A stretch of 64,000 bases of DNA, from NCBI RefSeq assembly GCF_000010505.1, contig NC_010729.1:1491001-1555000 (forward strand). Direction: 5' to 3'. The stretch comes from Porphyromonas gingivalis ATCC 33277. Its GTDB lineage: Bacteria > Bacteroidota > Bacteroidia > Bacteroidales > Porphyromonadaceae. Below the pieces are notes generated by a model. It ran no database searches and had not been told where the DNA came from. It worked only from the letters and a program-made list of their open reading frames with translations. The position numbers and the translations under genes are program-made. Positions 8,819 through 18,569 of this stretch are shown here, piece after piece. Positions within the stretch are counted from its first letter, which is position 1. Each line of letters starts with the position of its first letter.

Positions 8819-9673
8819 ATGACTGCATTAGTAAACAGCCGGCCGACAAATGTCTGGCAGCGCATCGGTCTCCTCTTTGCGATGGAATGGGGTACTCAGA
8901 AGAGAAACATTCTGGCCGTAACCGGCACACTCTGTGTAGTAGCCCTTGCTATTGCCATCCTTATATCTGTCAGTATCAATAGGCCTATCTCAGTGGAAGG
9001 ATTGTCAGGATATATATTTGGTTTCAGTTCATTGTTTTTAATGACGACGATGGTCTATACTTACATCGCCATTCAAAGACAAGTCAATCACTCCAAGACC
9101 ATAGCCTATACAATCATACCGGCTTCTGTGGGAGAGAAATACGTGGTACTTCTGCTTTCTTTTCTGTTTCCGTTCATATGGACTATCGTTCTTTTGGCTA
9201 TGGCCATATTGTTCTTGGGCATCTTGCTTCCAAGTACATGGACAGCCCTATATGAGCTGTGGATGAATCTCTTCTTCATAGAACACATTGTATCGGTCGA
9301 AGAAGCAGAGTGGGCTGCAAAAATCGTTAGTTCCCTGAGATTCTATTTCATCTTATACAATATCGTGGGTGCTTTCTGTAGCATAGCCATGGCTCTTTGG
9401 TGCTGCATCAATGTACGAGGCACCACTCAGTCCATTCTTGCCCATATCGGACTCAATGCCGTGCTGGGTATTTTCTCCTCAGTAGTCGTATTGCCCGCAA
9501 TGGTAGCACGCTTATCCTATATCGAATACAGCAATTCCATAAATGAGAGAGAAGTTATGGATGTTATTTTTTCCCCCGAGATATGGAGCTACCAGCTGAT
9601 CACATTAGGATTGGCAGCGATACTATTCTATATCCTATCCTATTTCTCACTGAAAAAACGACAGCTACGATGA
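8819..9673 (+). CDS. ABC transporter membrane protein 1
   Basis: A 284-residue polytopic inner-membrane protein with about six hydrophobic segments (roughly residues 40-60, 65-85, 110-140, 175-200, 205-230 and 255-278). It starts 13 bp after the ATPase gene and ends overlapping the next gene as ATGA. It resembles its downstream neighbour at the N-terminus (both have RIGLLFAMEW- or RIGLLLRMEW-type starts, and a VNxSxTxxYTxIPAS segment), so the two look like paralogues forming a heterodimeric permease. No substrate can be assigned. Confidence 0.8.
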   Translation: MTALVNSRPTNVWQRIGLLFAMEWGTQKRNILAVTGTLCVVALAIAILISVSINRPISVEGLSGYIFGFSSLFLMTTMVYTYIAIQRQVNHSKTIAYTIIPASVGEKYVVLLLSFLFPFIWTIVLLAMAILFLGILLPSTWTALYELWMNLFFIEHIVSVEEAEWAAKIVSSLRFYFILYNIVGAFCSIAMALWCCINVRGTTQSILAHIGLNAVLGIFSSVVVLPAMVARLSYIEYSNSINEREVMDVIFSPEIWSYQLITLGLAAILFYILSYFSLKKRQLR

Positions 9674-10428
9674 CGACTACACAGAATCAACATAAAACTG
9701 TGCCCTCCTTTCTCGGGCGTATAGGACTGCTCCTTCGCATGGAGTGGTGTACACAGGGACGCAATACTCTATTTTTCCTGTTGGCTCTACTGGGAGCACT
9801 CGTAGGTCTGACGATGCTATTGCACATAGGAGATGAGCTAAATCCTCTCTCGGTAAAGGATCGAACGCATTTTGACCTTTGGCCGTTGACCCTCGTTTGC
9901 GTAGCTTTCTACGTATTCCGAATCGTACAAGGCCGGGTCAATAAGTCCGACACCGTCACCTATACCTTAATACCGGCTTCTGCCACAGCAAAGTTCGTCG
10001 TTATACTGATAGAGGGGATATTGGCACTGTTGGTAGCCGCTGTTGTAAACCAAATAGCCTATACGATAGAGGTACTCCTCTACCCCGCTGTCTTGGAAGC
10101 ATCGTACTATGCGCCTTATATCTGGCAGACATCAGCAGGCTATGGGTGGTTTTCATCCGGATTCTTGGATCTCTACTGGCCGGGGGCCGTCATTCTGTTC
10201 AATGTACTGTCAGCAGGTATTTACTTCGCCGTTAGTGTCCGAAAACTCACCATGGCTACCGTGGCTTTCCTCCTGACTATGGGAGGTGAAACGATTTTGT
10301 TCGGCATACTGACATCCAATCTGAACCTGTACGGAGAAGATCTTTTCACTGCTCTTTTCTTCGGCGGTATCGGCTTGTGCCTATTCGTTTTATCCTTTAT
10401 CAACCTTCAAAGACGACAACTGAAATGA
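9670..10428 (+). CDS. ABC transporter membrane protein 2
   Basis: A 252-residue polytopic membrane protein. The start at 9670 is chosen because it forms an ATGA overlap with the upstream gene; an upstream extension would lie inside that gene. The RIGLLLRMEWCTQGRN opening and the VNKSDTVTYTLIPAS segment parallel the preceding protein, supporting a duplicated permease pair. It ends in an ATGA overlap with the GntR gene, so all four genes are likely translationally coupled. Confidence 0.8.
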   Translation: MTTTQNQHKTVPSFLGRIGLLLRMEWCTQGRNTLFFLLALLGALVGLTMLLHIGDELNPLSVKDRTHFDLWPLTLVCVAFYVFRIVQGRVNKSDTVTYTLIPASATAKFVVILIEGILALLVAAVVNQIAYTIEVLLYPAVLEASYYAPYIWQTSAGYGWFSSGFLDLYWPGAVILFNVLSAGIYFAVSVRKLTMATVAFLLTMGGETILFGILTSNLNLYGEDLFTALFFGGIGLCLFVLSFINLQRRQLK

Positions 10429-10796
10429 CTGCTATACTTCAAGCACAATCCATATTCCTCCAAATATCGGACACGATCAAGGACAGGATTCTCTCCGGCG
10501 AATATTCGGCCGACGAAAGAGTACCATCTGTCCGCGAATTGGCCGAACAGATGGAGGTCAATCCCAACACAGCGATGCGAGCTGTCGAACGCCTGCAAAT
10601 GGAAGGTATGATCTACAACAAGCGCGGACTCGGCTACTTTGTCAACCCCAACGCTCGCGAAGAGATCCTTGCCTCTCGACGCAAGAAATTCGTAGAAGAG
10701 GTGGTACCGGCCCTATTCAGCGAGATGAAACTCCTCGGTATAGGCCTCGACACCCTCCAATCCGAATGGGACAAACAAACAGAGAATAATTCATAG
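10425..10796 (+). CDS. GntR-family (YtrA-type) transcriptional regulator
   Basis: A 123-residue protein: a GntR winged helix (residues about 10-75, including LSGEYSADERVPSVRELAEQ and NPNTAMRAVERL) followed by a short YtrA-type tail of about 45 residues, with no large effector domain. The start at 10425 overlaps the permease stop (ATGA). YtrA regulators usually repress adjacent ABC transporter operons. Here the regulator is the last gene rather than the first. It probably controls its own operon; the effector is unknown. Confidence 0.9.
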   Translation: MTAILQAQSIFLQISDTIKDRILSGEYSADERVPSVRELAEQMEVNPNTAMRAVERLQMEGMIYNKRGLGYFVNPNAREEILASRRKKFVEEVVPALFSEMKLLGIGLDTLQSEWDKQTENNS

Positions 10797-11015
10797 ACTA
10801 TATGCGTTGCCTTTTTATCCGCTCCCGTTGCGGCATTGCGCGAGTCGCCGCCAATGGGGGCGGAGCGGAAGACCCCCTCTCTCCTAGCCCTTCTTTCCGA
10901 GCATTCTGATAAGGGAAAGGAGTTCGACTACAGACTATTCACAAGCAATAAACTTAAAGTGTTTGCAACAGGTAACAGCCGATACATACACAATAAACCA
11001 ACAATCATCCAAGCA

Positions 11016-13520
11016 ATGAAACGAATCGTTTTATCATCTTTCCTATTCGTTCTGTCCATACTTTCTTTGATGGCACAGAACAATACCCTCGATGTACACA
11101 TATCCGGTACGATCAAGGATGCCTCCTCCGGCGAATCGGTGCCCTATGCTACTGTAAGCATCCGGCCGGCAGGAGCAGATACCACACAGGTGTTCCGACA
11201 AGTGACTGACGGCAACGGCTACTTCGTCATAGGCCTACCGGCAGCTCCCTCCTATCACCTGACAGCTTCGTTTGTAGGTATGAAAACCCATACCATGCAG
11301 ATTAGTCGGGAAAATGGACAGCGGGACATCAAAGCTGTCGATATTTCGCTCGAATCCGAGGACAAACAACTCTCCACCGTCACCGTATCGGCAGCACGAC
11401 CACTGGTGAAGATGGAGATAGACCGCCTGTCCTATAATATGAAAGATGACCCCGCAGCCAAGACGAACAACCTGCTCGAAATGCTGCGCAACGTTCCTTT
11501 GGTAACAGTGGATGGTCAGGGCAATATCCAGGTGAAAGGATCTTCCAACTTCAAAATCCACCTCAATGGCAGGCCCTCGACCATGGTGAGCAGCAACCCG
11601 AAGGAGGTCTTTCGCTCCATTCCTGCCCATACGATCAAACGGGTGGAGGTCATCACCGATCCAGGTGTAAAGTACGATGCGGAAGGCACAAGTGCCATCC
11701 TGAACATCGTCACGGAAGAAGGTAAGAAGCTGGAAGGATATTCAGGTTCCATCACGGCCAGTGTCAGCAACAATCCCACAGCCAACGGTAGTATCTTTCT
11801 GACGGCCAAGTCCGGCAAAGTCGGGCTGACTACCAACTATAACTACTACGGTGGCAAAAACAAGGGCTCTCGCTACTTTACCGAACGTACTACATCCATG
11901 CTCCAAACGATAGAAGAAGGCAAAGGGCAAGAAACCTTTGGCGGACACTTCGGCAATGCCCTCCTCTCATTCGAGATAGATTCGCTCAATCTCTTTACGG
12001 TGGGCGGCAATGTACGCCTTTGGGAGATGACCACCGACCGGAACAGCGTAGAAAAAAGCTTTGTCGGCAGCAACCTCATGTCCTACATAGACAGAAAACT
12101 CAAAACACAGATGGATGCCGGATCATACGAGCTCAATGCCGACTATCAGCACAGCACTCGCCTGCCGGGCGAATTGCTCACCGTTTCCTACCGCTTCACT
12201 CACAATCCTAATAATAGCGAGACCTTCATTGACCAATGGAAGCGCGATCCGCTCAATACAGCTAATACGATCCAGTACGCCGGCCAGCACTCCAAATCCG
12301 ATGCGGGCATGGACGAACATACGGCACAAGTGGACTATACACGTCCCTTAGGACAAGCACATTCTTTGGAAGCAGGGCTGAAGTACATCTATCGTCATGC
12401 CATGAGCGATCCGCTCTATGAGATACGACCATCCGAAGATGCTCCGTGGCAGCCCGGCTCCCTATATGCACAGAATCCGTCGAACGGAAAATTCCGCCAC
12501 GATCAATACATCGGAGCAGCCTATGCCGGCTACAACTATCGTAAGGATCAGTATTCTTTGCAAACCGGCCTCCGAGTGGAAAGCAGCAGGCTGAAAGCAC
12601 TCTTTCCCGAAAACGCAGCAGCAGATTTCTCCCACAACTCGTTCGACTGGGTGCCACAGCTCACGCTCGGCTATACCCCCTCGCCCATGAAGCAGCTCAA
12701 GCTGGCCTATAACTTCCGAATCCAACGTCCTGCAATCGGCCAACTGAATCCCTACCGGCTACAGACCAACGATTATCAAGTACAGTATGGTAATCCCGAC
12801 CTAAAGTCGGAGAAGCGTCACCACGTCGGTCTCTCCTATAATCAATACGGAGCCAAGGTCATGCTTACAGCATCGCTCGACTACGATTTCTGCAACAACG
12901 CCATCCAGAATTACACCTTCTCCGACCCGGCCAATCCCAATCTGTTCCACCAGACCTATGGCAATATCGGACGAGAGCATTCTTTCAACTTGAATACCTA
13001 TGCCATGTACACGCCGGCCGTATGGGTCAGGATTATGCTCAACGGAAATATCGATCGCACATTCCAAAAGAGCGAAGCACTCGGCATTGATGTCAATTCA
13101 TGGTCCGGCATGGTATACTCAGGCCTGATGTTCACCCTGCCGAAGGATTGGACTGTGAATCTCTTCGGAGGTTATTATCATGGGGGAAGAAGCTACCAGA
13201 CGAAGTATGATGGCAATGTATTCAACAATATCGGTATAGCCAAACAGCTTTTCGACAAAAAATTGAGAGTCTCGCTGAGCGCAAACAACATTCATGCGAA
13301 GTATTCGACATGGAAGAGCCGGACCATTGGCAATGGATTTACTATTTATTCGGAAAATGCCGGTATACAACGGAGTGTTTCCCTCAGCCTCACCTATAGC
13401 TTCGGTAAGATGAATACACAAGTGCGCAAGGTACAGCGTACGATCGTCAATGACGACCTCAAGCAGACCTCATCCCAAGGACAGCAGGGTGGCGGACAAG
13501 GAAATCCTACCGGCAATTGA
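11016..13520 (+). CDS. TonB-dependent-receptor-like outer-membrane beta-barrel protein
   Basis: An 834-residue outer-membrane protein. ATG at 11016 is chosen because it opens a clean signal peptide (MKRIVLSSFLFVLSILSLMAQ); the frame is open further upstream but without coding character. A carboxypeptidase-regulatory-like domain (about 28-115) precedes a plug-like region (about 120-230, with the DIxRL and VPLV segments) and a C-terminal beta-barrel of the OMP_b-brl_3 type. The C-terminus is Q/G-rich (QGQQGGGQGNP). It follows the GntR gene by 219 bp and precedes a lipoprotein gene by 30 bp, so the pair may be co-transcribed. The ligand is unknown. No SusD partner is present. Confidence 0.85.
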   Translation: MKRIVLSSFLFVLSILSLMAQNNTLDVHISGTIKDASSGESVPYATVSIRPAGADTTQVFRQVTDGNGYFVIGLPAAPSYHLTASFVGMKTHTMQISRENGQRDIKAVDISLESEDKQLSTVTVSAARPLVKMEIDRLSYNMKDDPAAKTNNLLEMLRNVPLVTVDGQGNIQVKGSSNFKIHLNGRPSTMVSSNPKEVFRSIPAHTIKRVEVITDPGVKYDAEGTSAILNIVTEEGKKLEGYSGSITASVSNNPTANGSIFLTAKSGKVGLTTNYNYYGGKNKGSRYFTERTTSMLQTIEEGKGQETFGGHFGNALLSFEIDSLNLFTVGGNVRLWEMTTDRNSVEKSFVGSNLMSYIDRKLKTQMDAGSYELNADYQHSTRLPGELLTVSYRFTHNPNNSETFIDQWKRDPLNTANTIQYAGQHSKSDAGMDEHTAQVDYTRPLGQAHSLEAGLKYIYRHAMSDPLYEIRPSEDAPWQPGSLYAQNPSNGKFRHDQYIGAAYAGYNYRKDQYSLQTGLRVESSRLKALFPENAAADFSHNSFDWVPQLTLGYTPSPMKQLKLAYNFRIQRPAIGQLNPYRLQTNDYQVQYGNPDLKSEKRHHVGLSYNQYGAKVMLTASLDYDFCNNAIQNYTFSDPANPNLFHQTYGNIGREHSFNLNTYAMYTPAVWVRIMLNGNIDRTFQKSEALGIDVNSWSGMVYSGLMFTLPKDWTVNLFGGYYHGGRSYQTKYDGNVFNNIGIAKQLFDKKLRVSLSANNIHAKYSTWKSRTIGNGFTIYSENAGIQRSVSLSLTYSFGKMNTQVRKVQRTIVNDDLKQTSSQGQQGGGQGNPTGN

Positions 13521-13550
13521 TCAAGAAACACTGTAAAAAAACACCATACA

Positions 13551-14291
13551 ATGAGAAAAAAGATTTTCGCCGGCCTTGTCGGTCTCATAGGCACAGCACT
13601 GATAGCCGGTGCATGCAATATCAAATTCGACAACAAAGGCAAAACAATCACCCCCAAGGGCGATGCCATCACGGAGACTCGCAACATCGGTACATTCGAC
13701 AAGATCGATGTCGAGGATGCATTCAACATCCACTACAAAGCCGGTATTCCGACTGACGGACTGACCATCGAGGCAGCACCCAATCTGATGGAATACATCG
13801 TCACGGAAGTGACGGATGGCGAACTTTCCATCCGACTCAAAGACCGCTATTCGATCCACGACGGGAAGATCGTCATTACGGTCGGTTCACCCACCCTCAA
13901 GGCAGTGGAGATGTCCGGTGCCTGTGCACTGAATGTGGAGGGAGAGCTTACCGGCGACCGGCTCGATCTGGACCTGTCGGGAGCTTCTTCTGTAAACCTC
14001 ACCGGCCGTCTCAAAGCATTGGATATAAACGCTTCGGGAGCTTCCGGTATCAAACTGAAAGGCTCCGGCGAGGAGTTTACGCTCTCATGCAGCGGAGCTG
14101 TTGGTTGTGATGCATCCGATTTCATTACCCAACGTACCGAAGTATCCGTTAGTGGCACGGCATCGGTAAAGATCAATGCTTCCGAGTCTGTACGGGGAGA
14201 TCTCTCCGGCATATCCTCTCTCGAAAATTACGGAGCCTCTTCGAATGATGAGGTAACAACCTCCGGCATGTCTTCCTACAAGCACAAATAA
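13551..14291 (+). CDS. DUF2807 (head GIN domain) lipoprotein
   Basis: A 246-residue protein with a signal sequence ending ALIAGAC, a plausible lipobox with the Cys at about residue 22. The rest is a right-handed beta-helix-like head-GIN/DUF2807 domain, visible as repeated short strands rich in S, G, L and D (for example LDLDLSGASSVNL, LDINASGASGIKL). Such proteins are common in Bacteroidetes next to ABC/GntR or outer-membrane genes; their function is not established. Likely anchored in the periplasm or outer membrane. Confidence 0.85.
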   Translation: MRKKIFAGLVGLIGTALIAGACNIKFDNKGKTITPKGDAITETRNIGTFDKIDVEDAFNIHYKAGIPTDGLTIEAAPNLMEYIVTEVTDGELSIRLKDRYSIHDGKIVITVGSPTLKAVEMSGACALNVEGELTGDRLDLDLSGASSVNLTGRLKALDINASGASGIKLKGSGEEFTLSCSGAVGCDASDFITQRTEVSVSGTASVKINASESVRGDLSGISSLENYGASSNDEVTTSGMSSYKHK

Positions 14292-14328
14292 CCCTATATA
14301 AGTAGAAGGGATGACCCTCACATCGGAA

Positions 14329-14500
14329 TAGGACGACGTTACCAAGCTGTTAGGACGACCTTACCGAGCTATTAGGACGACGTTACCGAGCTATTAGGAC
14401 GACGTTACTGAGCTGTTAGGACGACCTTGCCGAGCTGTTAGGACGACCTTACCGAGCTATTAGGACGACGTTACTGAACTGTTAGGACGACCTTACCGAT
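14329..14500. repeat. 22-bp minisatellite, 7 full units plus a partial
   Basis: Tandem units starting at 14329, 14351, 14373, 14395, 14417, 14439, 14461 and 14483, consensus taggacgacSttaccgagct plus two bases. Position 10 switches between G and C among units. There are no spacers, so it is not a CRISPR. It fills the gap between the DUF2807 lipoprotein and the S9 peptidase. It resembles the minisatellite-bearing MITE (BrickBuilt) described in P. gingivalis, but identity with it is not checked. Confidence 0.9.
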
Positions 14501-14646
14501 CGGGGCACTACTTTTGAATAGAATATGTCAGCATATTTTTCTAATCTTGTCGTCGCTATCGGCAGAATCCAATGGTCCTCTCCTTCCTGTCCGATACCAC
14601 CGAAGAAACAAGCAATTCATCATAATCACCCAACAAAATACCAAGT

Positions 14647-16926
14647 ATGAAACTAAAAATCCTATTACTAACAATCCTGACATTAGGAGCAATGACTGTG
14701 CATGCACAAAAGATCACAGGCGACTGGAAAGGAATGCTCTCCATTCCGCAAGCCAACATGGAGCTGGAACTCATATTCCACATCACCGGAGAGGGTGCCA
14801 ACCTCTCCACGACGATGGATGTACCTGCTCAGGGAGCAACCGGCATACCCGTAGAGAAGACCTCCTTTGCCGATGGCAAACTGACACTCTCCGCAGCTGC
14901 CCTTCAGTTCACATTCAAGGGCACCCTGTCCGGCAATACGATAGAAGGCAATGTAGAGCAGATGGGCTTCAGCCTGCCGCTTACGCTACAACGATTCGAA
15001 TCCAAATTGCCCGGCAATACAGCCTTGCCTTCGACCGAAGAAGAGCTTAAGGCACTGGCAGCTTTGGACAAGGGCAACTACAAATACAAGGTAGAAGACT
15101 ACTTTGCCAAACCCAAGGCTTCCGCTTTTCAGCTAAGCCCCAACGGCAAGTACCTCTCATACATGGAAAAGGACGATGCCGGCAAACGCCATGTCTATGT
15201 CAAGGAAATTGCCACCGGCACCGTCAAGCGTGCCATCGAAGAAAAGGACGAACTGATCAAAGGCTACGGATGGATCAACGACGAACGTCTCTTCTTTGTC
15301 ATGGACAAAGGAGGGAATGAGAACTATCACCTCTTTGCTTCGAATATCGATGGCAGCAATACCCGCGATCTCACCCCCTTTGACGGAGTGAAGGCTTCGA
15401 TCCTCAACATGCTCAAAGAGCAGAAGGACTACATGATCATATCCATGAACAAAAACAATCCGCAGATCTTCGAACCCTACAAACTGAATGTAGTAACAGG
15501 CGAGCTGACCCAGCTCTACGAGAATAAGGATGCGGCCAACCCCATTCAAGGTTACGAGTTCGACAAGGACGGCGAACTGCGTGGATACAGCCGCCTCGTA
15601 AACGGGATCGAATCCGAGTTGTACTACAAGGATTTGGCTACGGGCGAGTTCCGTCTGCTGAAGAAAACACACTGGGACGACACCTTCGGAGTCATCGCGT
15701 TCAACTATGCCTCCAAGAACAAAGACGAAGCCTATGTACTGACCAACCTGGACAGCGACAAGACTCGTATCGTACTCTACGACCTGAAGCAGAACAAGAT
15801 CATCCGCGAGATCTTCGCCAACGAAGACTACGACGTCAGCGGCCTGCACCTCTCTCGTAAGAGAAACTACGAAATAGACCTCATGGCCTACGAAGGCGAG
15901 AAGTCCGTAGTCGTACCCGTAAGTGCCACCTACAAAGAGCTGCACAAGCTGATGGAAAAGGAATTCAAGGGCAAAGAATTCTCCGTGGTCGATTACGATG
16001 ATGATGAGACCATCCTGCTTATCGCCGTACAAAGCGACAAGCTATACGGCACCTACTACCAGTTCGATACGCGCACCAAGAAGTTTACCCTCCTCTATGA
16101 CCTGATGCCTCAGCTCAAGGAGGAAGATATGGCCGAGATGCGCCCCATCAAATTCAAGAGCCGCGACGGACTCACCATCCATGGCTATATCACTCTGCCG
16201 AAAGCAGCCCTCGAAGGGAAGAAAGTACCCCTGATCGTCAATCCGCATGGAGGCCCCCAAGGCATACGCGACTCATGGGGCTTCAATCCCGAGACCCAGC
16301 TCTTCGCCAGCCGCGGATATGCCACCCTGCAAGTCAATTTCCGCATCTCAGGCGGATACGGCAAGGAATTCCTCCGTGCCGGATTCAAACAGATCGGTCG
16401 CAAAGCTATGGACGATGTGGAGGATGGTGTGCGCTATGCTATCAGCCAAGGTTGGGTGGATCCCGACAGGATCGCCATATACGGTGCCAGCCACGGTGGT
16501 TATGCCACGCTGATGGGTCTGGTGAAAACACCCGATCTCTATGCCTGCGGTGTGGATTACGTAGGTGTATCGAACATTTACACCTTCTTCGACTCCTTCC
16601 CTGAATATTGGAAGCCGTTTAAGGAAATGGTCAAGGAAATTTGGTACGACCTCGACAATCCGGAGGAAGCAGCTATTGCCAAGGAAGTATCCCCCTTCTT
16701 CCAGATCGACAAGATCAATAAGCCACTGTTCGTCGTACAGGGAGCTAACGACCCACGCGTGAATATCAACGAGTCCGATCAGATCGTGACGGCACTGCGT
16801 GCCCGCGGATTCGAAGTACCCTATATGGTGAAGTACAACGAAGGCCACGGATTCCATCGTGAAGAAAACTCCATGGAGCTATACCGTGCCATGCTCGGTT
16901 TCTTCGCCAAACACCTGAAGAAATAA
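14647..16926 (+). CDS. aop: S9 prolyl-oligopeptidase-family exopeptidase (acylpeptidyl oligopeptidase-like)
   Basis: A 759-residue secreted or periplasmic serine peptidase. The signal peptide is residues 1-20 (ending VHA). A small N-terminal domain (about 22-125) is followed by a beta-propeller (about 150-480) and a C-terminal alpha/beta hydrolase domain. The triad can be read as Ser615 (GASHGG), Asp702 (GANDPR) and His734 (EGHGFH). Family, length and Ser615 agree with what I recall of P. gingivalis AOP (PGN_1349), which removes N-acylated di- and tripeptides. That would feed the asaccharolytic, peptide-based metabolism. It is transcribed alone and followed by a strong terminator. Assignment to AOP rather than another S9 member rests on memory and gene order. 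Confidence 0.85.
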   Translation: MKLKILLLTILTLGAMTVHAQKITGDWKGMLSIPQANMELELIFHITGEGANLSTTMDVPAQGATGIPVEKTSFADGKLTLSAAALQFTFKGTLSGNTIEGNVEQMGFSLPLTLQRFESKLPGNTALPSTEEELKALAALDKGNYKYKVEDYFAKPKASAFQLSPNGKYLSYMEKDDAGKRHVYVKEIATGTVKRAIEEKDELIKGYGWINDERLFFVMDKGGNENYHLFASNIDGSNTRDLTPFDGVKASILNMLKEQKDYMIISMNKNNPQIFEPYKLNVVTGELTQLYENKDAANPIQGYEFDKDGELRGYSRLVNGIESELYYKDLATGEFRLLKKTHWDDTFGVIAFNYASKNKDEAYVLTNLDSDKTRIVLYDLKQNKIIREIFANEDYDVSGLHLSRKRNYEIDLMAYEGEKSVVVPVSATYKELHKLMEKEFKGKEFSVVDYDDDETILLIAVQSDKLYGTYYQFDTRTKKFTLLYDLMPQLKEEDMAEMRPIKFKSRDGLTIHGYITLPKAALEGKKVPLIVNPHGGPQGIRDSWGFNPETQLFASRGYATLQVNFRISGGYGKEFLRAGFKQIGRKAMDDVEDGVRYAISQGWVDPDRIAIYGASHGGYATLMGLVKTPDLYACGVDYVGVSNIYTFFDSFPEYWKPFKEMVKEIWYDLDNPEEAAIAKEVSPFFQIDKINKPLFVVQGANDPRVNINESDQIVTALRARGFEVPYMVKYNEGHGFHREENSMELYRAMLGFFAKHLKK

Positions 16927-16952
16927 GCCGGAGGATATAAGGCTGAAAGCTC

Positions 16953-16999
16953 AAGAGGGTGCTGCAAGCGTTTCGTCTTTGCAGCACCCTCTTCGTTTT
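16953..16999 (+). terminator. Rho-independent terminator of the S9 peptidase gene
   Basis: A 15-bp perfect stem (aagagggtgctgcaa / ttgcagcaccctctt) with an 11-nt loop, followed by cgttttt, 27 bp after the stop codon. Confidence 0.9.
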
Positions 17000-17084
17000 T
17001 GTCAGCCATGCTCAAACATTCTGTCCGGCCCCAAAGAGATTTTTCGGTGGGATCACCTTTGAGGCTTGTATCCTCTTGATTCTT

Positions 17085-18077
17085 TCAATCGAAGGAATTA
17101 GGGATAATGCAGGATTGGACACTTCTTCTCAACGAATACGGCATCTTACTCCCATATCCCAATCGTATCAGAACCGTAGGATATGCGTCTTCGATACCGA
17201 GTATTTCTGCCATTTTTCTCGAAAGGCCCTGTACCTCATTGGGCTGGTTCATATAAGCATGCGAAATACCCATGCCTGTAGCCTTGAGCAGGATATGTTC
17301 CAATGCTCTCCCCAATTTTATCCATTGCACCACCGTATTGTTCGAAGTGGTAAACAAAACAAAATGAGAAGAGGAGGCTATCTTTCTTCTATCATTTCTA
17401 TTTTGAGACTTCTCGTTAATGAGTCGGGTGATAATGGCCTTTGCAATGAAGCGAGACAGATTGGGTGCACCGAATACGGCATAGCTGAGTCCGTCTCTCG
17501 TTGCATCTTGATGCTTCTTGTTATAGCGCATCCATTGCTGCAATTCTTCTTTGAACTTTTTGTCTCGCATTTGTATGCTGTTGCCCTCACAAACCATTTC
17601 CGAAATAGCGTCGAACTCCCGTGTGCCATTCTTGAAGAAATGGACTCCGACACAAGGTTCCATATCGCTCTTTTCTCCCAAAGCGACAATGTCGTTCACA
17701 GGAATAGTATTTCCATCATAGACACTTCTGTTCGTCTGCCTTACGGATATATGAGGAAACAGAGGAGATGGAGTATCGGAATCCTGCTTGGTAAGTTCGA
17801 TGTGGATCGTGCCGTTTTCTGCGATAGAGACCATCGTCTCGTATCCTTTATGGACTGCCGCTACACAAAGATTCTCCGTAGCGCATCCAAGTGAAACAAA
17901 TAGCTCTCGATTATCAGGATCGACTACGGGCAGCGTTTTTGTAAAATCGGGCAGAATGTCGATTCCCGTCTCTTTAATCCTGAATGTCCATGGTTGCGTA
18001 TTATGCCCTGAAGGAGCTTTGACAGCCTGCTCGATCAGAAACGAACAGTCTGTGTCTTGTGCAAATATCTTGCTCAT
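17085..18077 (-). CDS. Acg-like nitroreductase-family protein
   Basis: A 330-residue flavin-type protein. The N-terminal APSGHNTQPWTFRI is the hallmark of nitroreductase/Acg-family FMN proteins. A second nitroreductase half carries SSHFVLF and the GRALEHILLKATGMGISHAYMNQP segment, and the C-terminus has the PTVLIRLGYG motif. Length fits the fused Acg type rather than the roughly 200-residue classical enzymes. It probably binds FMN; Acg proteins may sequester flavin rather than reduce nitro compounds. It is convergent with the S9 peptidase gene. Confidence 0.85.
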   Translation of the reverse strand: MSKIFAQDTDCSFLIEQAVKAPSGHNTQPWTFRIKETGIDILPDFTKTLPVVDPDNRELFVSLGCATENLCVAAVHKGYETMVSIAENGTIHIELTKQDSDTPSPLFPHISVRQTNRSVYDGNTIPVNDIVALGEKSDMEPCVGVHFFKNGTREFDAISEMVCEGNSIQMRDKKFKEELQQWMRYNKKHQDATRDGLSYAVFGAPNLSRFIAKAIITRLINEKSQNRNDRRKIASSSHFVLFTTSNNTVVQWIKLGRALEHILLKATGMGISHAYMNQPNEVQGLSRKMAEILGIEDAYPTVLIRLGYGSKMPYSLRRSVQSCIIPNSFD

Positions 18078-18151
18078 AACCTCAACAAATTAAATGGTTA
18101 AATGTATATCTACTTGTCGAATATGTTTCATCCATAAGTCGATCCTCAGAT

Positions 18152-18445
18152 CTATCCCCGTACAATCTGTTCCCATCCTCTCTCGCTCTGCATATCGATT
18201 CCGTTGTATACGGGACTCCGCTCTTCCATCGATACGAGATAGCCGATAGATGCGGAAATGATACTTGCCAACGAGGCAACTTCCATACTTGGCGATTGTG
18301 TCAGTCGGCTGACGATTTCTACCGGCTTACATCCGTTTTGCTCACGTTTTTCACTCAAGGTACGAATGGTCTGATTTTCTGCGGTGAGTTCCCTATCCTT
18401 CATACGCTTTTTCAACCATGATTCCGGAAGCTCCATTGTCTTCAC
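18152..18445 (-). pseudogene. Uncharacterised 97-codon ORF, possible gene remnant
   Basis: The ORF lies between the nitroreductase and the DfsB-like gene, all on the minus strand. I do not recognise the product. An overlapping frame just upstream, starting with MGKVAVEISPKEG, is also open for about 40 codons and stops inside this ORF, which fits a frameshifted remnant of a larger gene. No motif supports a function, and it may not be expressed. Confidence 0.3.
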
Positions 18446-18569
18446 CTGTGAGAAGCCTGTTACAAGAGCGAAAAATACCCTCTTTAGGAGAGATCTCTAC
18501 TGCCACTTTGCCCATAATAAATACTGCAAGGAGAAAGAGCATTTGACACACAAACAGCTTCGCATCCGT

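Noticed and set aside
14329..14500. CRISPR-like array
   Set aside because: The 22-bp units are directly adjacent without spacers and no cas gene is present.
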